This document shows, one piece after another, positions 56,308 through 64,000 of a DNA stretch of 64,000 bases (positions within the stretch are counted from its first letter, which is position 1; the number at the start of each line of letters is the position of its first letter). Under the pieces are notes generated by a model, which was not told the origin of the DNA, searched no databases, and saw nothing but the letters and a program-made list of their open reading frames with translations. The position numbers and the translations under genes were made by a program. The DNA is taken from the NCBI GenBank assembly GCA_031763025.1, contig JASSKH010000006.1, positions 3,142,958-3,206,957 on the forward strand. Direction: 5' to 3'. The stretch is from Macrocystis pyrifera (Eukaryota; Sar; Phaeophyceae; Laminariales; Laminariaceae).

Positions 56308-56950
56308 TTAGACATCGACGAACCTAACCGTAGTCAGAGGCCCAAGACCACCATGAAGGAGGCCGCGGTGCAGCCAAATGGTATTCCATGTCGACTCCAT
56401 GAGCTTGTCCGCAAGAATTTCGTCTTTGTTGATGCGCTGGACCAGCGTGTTCCCGTAGACGTGGCACTTGGTGTGAGCGCCCATCGTCGCATACAGGTGG
56501 AGGAAGGACATCTGGCTCGCTGGGTCGGCGACCGCCTTGCCGTTGACGACAAATGAGTTCATGTCAATCGCCCACTTCCCGGTTCCCGTCACAGGCCTAC
56601 TTCCGGCGCTACTGCTGTCGATGGGTCGGGTCTTGGTGTAGCTCATGCTCCACGAGTCGATCGGGGTGACGAACTCCTTGCCGGGCTCGCGAATGACGTG
56701 ATCCAAGGAGCACCTCTTGACATCCACGTAGTAATGACGTTGTTCTTCGTCTTCGGACCTAGATTCTGTGGATGCCGGTGTGGCAGGAGCTGCGAGGGGT
56801 CGCTCGCCGGCGGGGGGGAGTCCGCGATTCAGCACAGTAATGAGACCGGTGCCTTCCACAAATGCCACCACGTCGCTCTCATTCGGGGTGCGCCAGAAGA
56901 GAGCGCTCCAAATCCCCAGCAGGATTGCGAATGGGAACTTGACGGCGTAC
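56308..56950 (-). CDS. Terminal exon of a possible membrane-anchored protein, unknown family
   Basis: Reading from 56950 after a CCGTACAG acceptor, the frame is open for 213 codons to a stop at 56308. It starts with a hydrophobic segment (AVKFPFAILLGIWSALFW, one probable membrane helix), then RTPNESDVVAFVEGTGLI, an Ala/Pro/Ser-rich linker, and an ordered domain with YYVDVKRCSLDHVIREPGKE, DSWSMSYTKTRP, WAIDMNSFVVNGKAVADPAS, FLHLYATMGAHTKCHVYGN and WNTIWLHRGLLHGG. Composition and length look like a real protein and unlike the repeat-derived frames elsewhere. Upstream exons were not found. It is not similar to any transposon protein that I recognise. Confidence 0.5.
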
Positions 56951-57269
56951 CTGTACGGGCAGGAATAAAAACCAAACCATCGGGCAGTTACTGCAGTTGT
57001 TTGGAAGAAAAACTATCAAGCGTTGACGAGAGTCAAAGACAATCAGGCATACATTTTTTCCCATGCCGTTAACCTCGCTGTCGTTGTAGCGCACACTCTC
57101 GTGCTACAGTTTGGTTTGGCTGTGGTGAAAGAGGAAACTGATAATTTTGTATCTATCCGAGGGCGGCCGGGGATTTGGATACGATACACCAAATTACCAC
57201 CCCTCCGAAGGGGTCGATCACAGGTTTTAATGTGTGTGGCCGGTGGTTGGTGTGGCGTGCGTGATTTGC

Positions 57270-57700
57270 GCTGCGGCCCCCGAGGGGCCTATACCCTCAA
57301 CATCAAGCCATAAAACGCAACACCACACCATACCCCTCGTATAAGCACGACAAGTTCAGGTCGTCATATGTTCGTATTCGTGGGTTCGAATCCCACGGTG
57401 GTCACCGATGTTACGTCTATGCTCGCCGTGAGAGCCGATGGAGCCGCGGAGAAAACACCGTGAAGAGGTCCCGAAGCGAGGATCCCTTATAGCCGTCGTT
57501 ACGGCCGACGGGAGCCGAGCAGAGTTACTTCGTGTATTAAGCAAGGAACTGCCAGACCCAAGAGGGTCAAGGTTCTTAGAGTGATACCGCAGGGCGTCGC
57601 AAAGACCGAGCCTGATCGGGTTTATTCTGGAGGTACCGGCAGCCGGCTTGAGGGGAGAGGTCAAGCCGGTGCACGCTGTGGACCTCTAGCAACCCTAGAT
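57270..57700. ncRNA. Hairpin-rich segment with tRNA T-arm-like motif, possible structured RNA
   Basis: Six perfect short hairpins lie in 430 bp: GGCCCC/GGGGCC (57275-57289), GTGGG-TTCGAAT-CCCAC (57380-57396), CCGTCG/CGACGG (57493-57511), GACCC-AAGA-GGGTC (57555-57568), CCGA/TCGG (57606-57619) and CCGGCTTGA/TCAAGCCGG (57643-57669). The second is an ideal tRNA T-arm followed by GGTGGTCACC, but no 5' acceptor strand or D-arm precedes it. It could be a tRNA-derived repeat or an unrelated structured RNA; the strand is unknown. Confidence 0.35.
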
Positions 57701-59765
57701 CTAGTCCGGTGGGATCTTTCATACATCACTTTGAAACGTGGCCATCCTTGCATGCGTGTTTCGAGGTCTACAAAAGATACGACCTGTCCGTGATATACTA
57801 CCTGGTATTGTTCTACTTAGCTTGTCTGTTGTACACTGCATGGCCATGTGGTTAACGGGCATACAGTACTGGCATGTACTTGTAGTTCAAGGTATAGTCT
57901 TACTGTTTCGGGGCCTCGCCAGGCATTCCATGATGTAATGTGTGAGTGTCGAAGAATGTTCGCGATTTTTCCGACAGTAGCGTACCGCACATGGCATAAG
58001 CACAGGTAGGCAGGCGAGGTGTCAATGGCACTAGACGCGGTCAGCGGTTGGTTTCCCTGGTGGACTATCGTTGCACGGGCCTAAAGATCTATATACGCTT
58101 TGATCCGCCCAAGCTCGGTGACCTATTACAACGTGCCGGAGCAAGAAAAAGACGCACTCGACGTTCCATTTTCGTTTATCATTAATAGTCCTTATTCTCA
58201 CCAGGTTGTACGTCCTTCGTAGCTCCTTTGTAACGTTCAATTCTGCTGCAGTTGCTGTCACTACGCGCTGTGACCCATATAGGTCGCCGCCCAGTGAGTA
58301 GTACCACTATTATGATGATAGTACCATGGAAGGCTCAGGGCGGGGAGAACCGCTCTCTACCGTCTCCTGTGTTTTGTGTTATACAGTTGTTCTGCAGGGG
58401 TAAAGGGAGGAGACGGCTTCAAGCACCCCCCCCTTCTGTCGGAAGGGTCAAAGTTGGAAAATTCGTCGTGAGGTGTCGAAACAAGAAGAATGTTCGGCTG
58501 CTCCTCATCCGAAAGACAAAAAACGAAAGTTACATCACATCCGTAACACCTTGTGCGATACATCATGCGCATTCGAGTCATTGTGCCAAGCCCGGGCGGA
58601 GTCAGTAGCCTCCTATTACGGGGGACCATAGAAAATAGGACCAAATATTGTTAGTAAAAATACGTAAATATATAGGTTTTTGTGTGTACCGTAGGTCCTA
58701 TTAACTATGGCCCTCCGTAATAGTAGCCCCGTACTTCTCGAGACTGCCGTTCATACTTGACGTAATGTCAATCTACTGCATGTTCGCGTGAGACGTGTGC
58801 TACAGCAGTATTGAACGTTTTAATTTTGAGGTTCCTCGCTTGAGGAGCTCTATACTATTACCTGGTAAAAAAACCTGGCTGGGGAAAACAAACGAAACGC
58901 CACTGCTGTTGTGAGCAACAGTCCCATGGCCCACGGGTATGTGACGAAGTCTATTCAAATGAAAGACGATGCTGGGTACTGGTATTAATAGTTCTTCAGG
59001 CAATGAGCCCTGTCAGCAAGAAAGGGTTCTGGCCAAAACATGCTACGCCTGTCGTCGCACGCGCTATCGGTAAGGAGGAGGTACATTAGGTAGATCAGCA
59101 CCACGCTTCTTAAGGGAGTGAAGAAGGAGGGGCATCCAAGATGTCGAACACTTAAGGGGAGTTCGTTCCTCTTGAAGCACCGCGGCGAGAGGCCAGGGAC
59201 CACATTCACCGTAGCTGCTGTTTGACGTACATATCGCGAGGGTACATTCACCAAGTGCCGCCCTCGACGTCCCTCGCCCCTACTTTTTAAATTGGTGGCA
59301 GGATATCCAGGATATATGTGTATTAGCCAAGGTTAAGGCTGCGGTGGATATACCAGAGCCTGGTTCCTAGATACCAGTACCGGTCAGACCAGTGACCCAT
59401 CACGTCATTGCAAGCATGCTTGTGCCGCGTCTGCTTACGGTAAGAATGACGCAAATATCGGGCGATCGGAGTGAAATACACACATTAAAAATATATGTTG
59501 ATTAGTTCACACTAGGTCAAGTAAAAATCACTTAATTTCATCTACCCTTACCCCCCTCAGTATGCTATATTTCATGAGCCATTTAGGGCCTAGTGGAAGT
59601 TGTGCTAGAAGACCAGCCTTTTCGAGCGCCTGAAGAACTCCTGTCTCGGATATGTGTTTTTGCCATGTTCAGTTCTCTCGCTACCTCAGCAGGTGAGGTT
59701 CGGTTTCGTCCCGTCTCGTGTCATCGCAACCAGAGCAGCATTCGGGTATCGAACATTACGTCTCG
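57701..59765. other. No supportable gene (one MITE inside)
   Basis: Apart from the MITE at 58616-58720 I see nothing. Near 59680 the minus strand has SPAEVARELNMAKTHIRD, which resembles a helix-turn-helix of a transposase, but it is short and followed by a phase change. Confidence 0.4.
58616..58720 (+). mobile_element. Stowaway-like MITE, 105 bp, TA target duplication
   Basis: It starts TTACGGGGGACCATAGAAAA, ends ACTATGGCCCTCCGTAA, and is flanked by TA (58614-58615, 58721-58722). It is the same length and family as 23702-23806. Confidence 0.9.
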
Positions 59766-59768
59766 GTC

Positions 59769-59969
59769 CCCAAACGATCCATTTAACTAAACGGCGTCAC
59801 CGCAGGCCAAGCCCAGCACCATGAAGATGGACTTCAGCTTACAGGGGCACTTGGAGGAAGTAGTAGGCCCCCAAACAATCCATTTAACTAAACGGCGTCA
59901 CCGCAGGCCAAGCCCAACACCATGAAGATGGACTTCAGCTTACAGGGGCACTTGGAGGAAGTAGTAGGC
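59769..59969. repeat. 101-bp tandem duplication
   Basis: Two units starting CCAAACGATCCATTTAAC and CCAAACAATCCATTTAAC differ at only a few bases. Each contains ATGAAGATGGACTTCAGC. Confidence 0.92.
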
Positions 59970-62240
59970 CAGACGTCGCAGCCTCGACTGATAACAGTCA
60001 TCGTCTTCTACACTTATTATGCCGATGTCGAGGTTCTCGTTCGCCGTGACATGTTTCGATCTGACGGGAACCTGCCGGTGGACCGGGGGGGTGGCATGAG
60101 AAGAACGGGAATTTAGGATCAAAACACTGCGATCAAACTTCGTTCGGATTTTACTCAACTTGAATCAAAGCTAAGCACGTTTATGCTGTATAGCACACAC
60201 AAAATATTGTATACACGAAGGAACATGCGCCCCCTCCCGCCTCCACGGCCTTGGGGCCTCGATAGTGAAGTAATTACGGCAGGCTTATTCCCCATTTCAC
60301 TACCGTGCATACGCCATTCATGTAAGTGACGTCGTACGTCTCTCAAACTTGGGTTTGAAAAAAAATGGTTAGCATGGAGACGCAATAACCTCCATAGCAC
60401 ATCGCGAAGAACATAATGTTTGAAAGACGCAAGGTTGCTAATAAATGGGGTAGTCTCTCGGCCGAGTGACCCTTATCGACTGAAAAAACGACCTAAAAGC
60501 GACCCCTCCCCTATATATTTTCGATAGGTTGGGTTGGCGTCGGTTGGTAACGACACTGTAAAATATACCGCTCACTACGTGAACAAGACAACCAGTGTCC
60601 CATATTTTTTTTGCGGTCGGTCACAACTGGAGATCGAGTTGTAGATCCGTTGTGCGGGGTGGAGAACCTTCATCCCGCACAAGGGAATGTTCGCATCACG
60701 TATTGTCTATGACAAGGCACCCACGAGGCAGTTACACAGTACCCCCTTGCTGTCTTTGGAAGTGGCCACGCCGGGAAATTAATTAACTCATTGAAGCTGC
60801 CATCCACGTGCAAGTCCGCCTCACAAGCAGTTTTAAGTGGGATCTCACCCTTCATGCGACACGACGAACACCTCATGGCGCTTCGTGCTTGGTGCAAGGA
60901 AATGCCTGCCTGGTCGGTGAAAACCCGATGTGCCCCATCCCAGCATTGTACGGGATGCAAGGGTTCTATGGCCATACGACTGTGGCCACGCACACTATCG
61001 AGTACACCGCCCTCCACCGCAGCGTCAGTCGTATGATGATGAGTTGGAAGCTTTCCAAGAAAATGAAGGGAAGAGGGGCTCAGGAATAGAAATTTTAAAT
61101 GCTGATGTGAAGACAGGGGGACAGGACTTGTTAAACAATATGGGAGATATTGATAAGCTGAAGTTGTGTGACTACTCCAAGGCGAACCAAGAGTGCAAAC
61201 ACCGTAGGCAGTCGATCCTAACGAGCAGGGTCGACCAATGCGATCTTTTCACTTCGGGCGAGGTTTTTCTCCATCATTTGAAAATATTGGAGCTTTAGGT
61301 TTCAAGGGAGTTTCACTGCGATCCTATACGTAGCACGGTTTAATATTTGTCGATAAATTTCGAGTTGCAGAACCCGAGATGCTGTCGTGGCGCAAGGGCC
61401 AAACGTTATGTACGGTGGAGTTTTTCAGGCGTCAGGCCGCAAAGTTGTTTGTTCTTGAGGGGTTGATATCGTGCATCGCATACGACGTACCAGGTACATG
61501 TTATCATGCGTGTGGGGAAACGCTTAGACCAAGATGCCCTCGAGCGATGCAGAGCGTACCTTTAATGCGCGGTGTTTGCTTTAGTGCAATGCAGCAGGCG
61601 CTGTTGCGATTGTCCTGTGTGCTGACATCATCTTAGCTATAGAGAGTACTATAACAGGTAGGGGGGTTAGATCCGCCAAGGAGAAAACACACTATCTTTG
61701 TGCGTAGCTCTCCCGTAAGCAATAGCAAGCGACGGTGTATCAGTGTGGAGTTAAAATGCTGCTGGAGTCGAACCTCGGCGCTTACGGCGGTACTTGAGAC
61801 GGTGAAAGTAGACGTCGGCAGAAAGTCGTGTCTTACCATTTACTGATAACGGAGTAGACAAAACTGTAACAGGGGGCATCATAGCTCGACTCTCTTTCAA
61901 TGTAGTTTCGTGGGGATCGGGGCAAACCATATTCTGGAGAACCTCGTGTACTGTTATTAGTTTCTTTGGGTCGGGGAATACTCACGTACCGTGACACCCC
62001 TTGAGCCCCCCTCGAGCCCTCCACTTGGGGGGAACGAGCTTCACAGATAATGTTCCTCCCTTTGTGTGAGGCACATGCTCCGGGTGGCACGCCGTTAAAA
62101 AACTCTCGACATCTACTATTTTCGCAGTCTGTGTTTCTCGCTCTTCTCGCTCTTCGTTCCCTGCTTGTCGTGCGAAATTCGGCTATGCAGTACTACCCCA
62201 CCCTCTCGCCCTCTTTATGCTGTCGAGGACGAGGAGATAG
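59970..62240. other. No confidently supportable gene
   Basis: A minus frame at 61017-60670 has Cys/His-containing sequence (MRCSSCRMKGEI, CEADLHVDGSFNEL) that faintly recalls a transposase C-terminal Cys-rich tail but lacks its full pattern. Bases 60945-61000 resemble 38085-38140. Confidence 0.35.
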
Positions 62241-62269
62241 ATCATGGCTAGGCATATTTTTGGTCTTCC

Positions 62270-62412
62270 TCTGTCTCACAGTCTGTGACCACGCAATCAG
62301 TATCTCTCTAGGATAAGGAATCAGGACGGACACTGGGTGTACTGATGAAGCTGGGTAGAAAGGACGATTTAATGTGAAGAAAACAACAACAACACCACCA
62401 CCACCAACAACA
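62270..62412 (+). mobile_element. SINE-like repeat with (AAC)n tail, copy 4
   Basis: CTGTGACCACGCAATC, ATCTCTCTAGG and AGGACGGACACTGGG lead to GATTTAATGTGAAGAAAACA and an (AAC/ACC)n tail, matching the copies at 13472-14990. Confidence 0.6.
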
Positions 62413-62648
62413 ACAGACAAAGCGAAACAGGAAAGGGATACGATAATGATATGCAAAATTATTTTTATGTAGTATTCAGGTTTGGTAACAGCGTTAGGGG
62501 GACGCTAGCACCCTCAGGAATGCGTCAAATACCCGCGCGTAGGCGTTTCGGCAACATATACATACGACTTGGAATTAGAGTAAAAAATTTGCAACCAAGA
62601 ATCCTGAGCTTTTTAGCCCTTTCTTTTTTTCGGCCCAATAACTTACTA

Positions 62649-62867
62649 ATACGGGGGAGCATAGTAAATAGGACCAAGTGTTATTAATATTACGGGGGAC
62701 CATACAGAGTAAATAGGACCAAATTTTGTTAGTAAAAGTAGGTAAATATACAGGTTTTTATGTATACCATAGGTCCTATTAACTATGGACCCCCGTAGTA
62801 GTAAAAACGGGGAAAAGTATAGGCTTTTGCGTGTACCGTAGGTCCTATTTACTACGGTCCCCCGAAA
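62649..62867 (+). mobile_element. Stowaway-like MITE, outer copy interrupted by a sister MITE
   Basis: The left part (62649-62689) and right part (62801-62867) together make one 108-bp MITE flanked by TA (62647-62648, 62868-62869). They are separated by a complete MITE plus its duplicated TA. Confidence 0.88.
62690..62798 (+). mobile_element. Stowaway-like MITE, inner (nested) copy, 109 bp
   Basis: It starts TTACGGGGGACCATA, ends ACTATGGACCCCCGTAG, and has TA on both sides (62688-62689, 62799-62800). It inserted into a TA inside the older family member. Confidence 0.9.
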
Positions 62868-62870
62868 TAG

Positions 62871-63000
62871 ACAAGCCTGGTCAAAGGTAGGTGTCGTCCC
62901 CTTTCCCCCCCGGTACGTGCCTTCATCTTTAGTGAGCATAGGGTTCAGCACCCACTGCTCGTCGATTTTGATCGAATGAATGAATGCTACTAACTCTCAC
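62871..63000 (-). mobile_element. SINE fragment (body only)
   Basis: It matches the body of the SINE at 49639-49970 (GGCACGTACCGGGGGGG, TGAACCCTATG, TCGACGAGCAGTGGG on the minus strand) without head or tail. It begins where the outer MITE ends. Confidence 0.65.
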
Positions 63001-63245
63001 GAGGTTATGTTCGGTAAGGTACGGGTATGCTCGGTACCGGTACGGACATCGTACCGAACGCACCGAACTTCTCGGTACCGGTACGATAATCCGTACCGGC
63101 ACCACCGGTACCGGTACGAATTTCGTACCGAACGTACCGAACTTCTCGGTACCGGTATAGACACCGTACCGAACGTACGGAGCTTCTCGGTATGGTACGG
63201 AAGCCCATACCGGTACCGGTACCGGTGATACCGGCGATACCGGCG
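63001..63245. repeat. GGTACCGGTACG palindromic array
   Basis: About five degenerate units combine CTCGGTACCGGTACG, TTCGTACCGAACGTACCGAA and similar, giving many KpnI/AgeI-type palindromes and strong potential for cruciforms. Arg/Tyr/Val repeat frames on both strands are by-products. Confidence 0.9.
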
Positions 63246-63745
63246 GTGTGTGTGCGGAGCGTCTCTCATATTGCCCGTCCAAAATGTCAATTTCAAAATG
63301 CACGTGGAAAAACAAAAATGTTTGTATGTGTGCGTGCAACAATGAAACCATTGAACGAAACCAAACAAAAAAAAATATATTAATATTAATAATATTATAC
63401 GGAGTAAATCCGAGACTCTTCCCATTGAAAGTCGAACACAGGAGAGACCAGCAAATTCAAATTCAAACAAAAACGACAACCGATTTCAATTTCCAAGGTT
63501 GTGTTCGAAAGTTCAAGATACGAATTTTTGAATTTCAATTCCAGCTACGAATTGTCCTGTTGCAAAATCAAAGCAGGAACGGCCAACAAACCCTAAAACT
63601 TAAAACTGCTCCTGAGTCCAACTGAAGTACAGGTGCAAGTACCGAACGGACCACTTGGAACTTGTGCACCCACGCGACCAGTAACCAGGAAAATGTCCAG
63701 ACATATCGTGTCAGAACATATGTCTCTTGATATCATTCCGCCTAA
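63246..63745. other. No supportable gene
   Basis: AT-rich, with CAAATTCAAATTCAAAC-type short repeats around 63450-63540; nothing recognised. Confidence 0.4.
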
Positions 63746-63750
63746 GAATC

Positions 63751-64000
63751 CTATTCCTCCTCCATGCCAGCGGACATGCCATCGGTCGGCGCCTCCGTGT
63801 TGTTGAGGAGGTCGAAGGTGCTTTCAGCCTCCAACAAGTCCTTGTCTTCCCCCGAAAAACGCCCGGGAAGACACGAGCGGATATTCTTCGGAGCGATCAT
63901 GGGGATGGCACCGTACGCGGGGATGCTATCGAAGTTTGCTTTGAGGAACATCACTATCTCCACCCAGTACGTGTCCATGCGGCTCTGATTCGCGGTCAGG
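63751..64000 (-). CDS. C-terminal part of an unknown protein, runs off right edge
   Basis: The minus frame is open from base 64000 to a stop at 63751 (about 82 codons). It may start at an ATG at 63978 or continue from outside. It reads MDTYWVEIVMFLKANFDSIP, then GAIPMIAPKNIRSCLPGRFS, an acidic stretch, and an acidic end (SAGMEEE). No family is recognised. It could be a host exon or an element gag. Confidence 0.35.
   Translation of the reverse strand, partial: LTANQSRMDTYWVEIVMFLKANFDSIPAYGAIPMIAPKNIRSCLPGRFSGEDKDLLEAESTFDLLNNTEAPTDGMSAGMEEE

Noticed and set aside
59593..59790. Helix-turn-helix of a transposase on the minus strand
   Set aside because: One short segment (SPAEVARELNMAKTH) followed by a phase change; no catalytic domain is present.
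60670..61017. PiggyBac-type C-terminal Cys-rich domain
   Set aside because: Only a loose likeness; the full cysteine-histidine spacing is absent and no DDE motif is nearby.

Overview
This is a eukaryotic nuclear window, dominated by mobile elements. The evidence is spliced gene structures (introns with GTGAGC, GTAAGT or similar donors and CAG acceptors), long CAG/CTG repeat tracts, poly-A-tailed retroelements, and at least five classes of transposable element nested in one another. I cannot name the species. The polyglutamine-rich exons, CTG-rich introns and mix of copia, chromodomain gypsy, LINE and SINE elements would fit a large transposon-rich algal or stramenopile genome, but that is a guess from style, not from a marker gene. 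I see no rRNA, no complete tRNA, no CRISPR and no bacterial-type operon.

Layout. 1-2230: the 5' part of an internally deleted Ty1/copia retrotransposon on the minus strand, running off the left edge. It is one 622-codon open frame that carries nine 72-bp minisatellite units. 2230-5740: repeats with no convincing gene. 5740-11145 and 23170-28690: two copies, in opposite orientation, of one unclassified element about 5 kb long. Each carries the same spliced, glutamine-rich gene (gene A) and a short oppositely oriented reading frame (gene B). Between them lie a young 2.25-kb LTR element with an inverted pol fragment (11159-13411), SINE-like repeats, a 5'-truncated LINE (15622-17243), GACGGG satellites, and a broken Cys-rich gene split by a CTG-rich intron (20175-22660). 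28698-37070: a degenerate Ty3/gypsy chromovirus with LTRs, protease, RT, RNase H, integrase and a chromodomain. 37071-44251: largely anonymous. 44252-51875: an LTR element with a perfect 5-bp target duplication. Its 5' LTR is split by a 4.5-kb TIR element with an 8-bp target duplication, and its interior holds a tRNA-derived SINE. 52188-64000: small candidate host genes (52188-52679; an exon at 56308-56950; a partial frame at 63751-64000), MITEs (one nested inside another), a PIF/Harbinger-like MITE, a hairpin-rich stretch at 57270-57700, and a KpnI-site-rich palindromic array.

How it fits together: the window is best read as stacked insertions, whose order can be worked out from target-site duplications and split repeats. 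Few host genes are visible, and those have no recognisable function from sequence alone. The most novel object is the duplicated, uncharacterised two-gene element. The best-supported structural reconstruction is the nest at 44252-51875, where the two halves of the split LTR add up to exactly the length of the intact partner.
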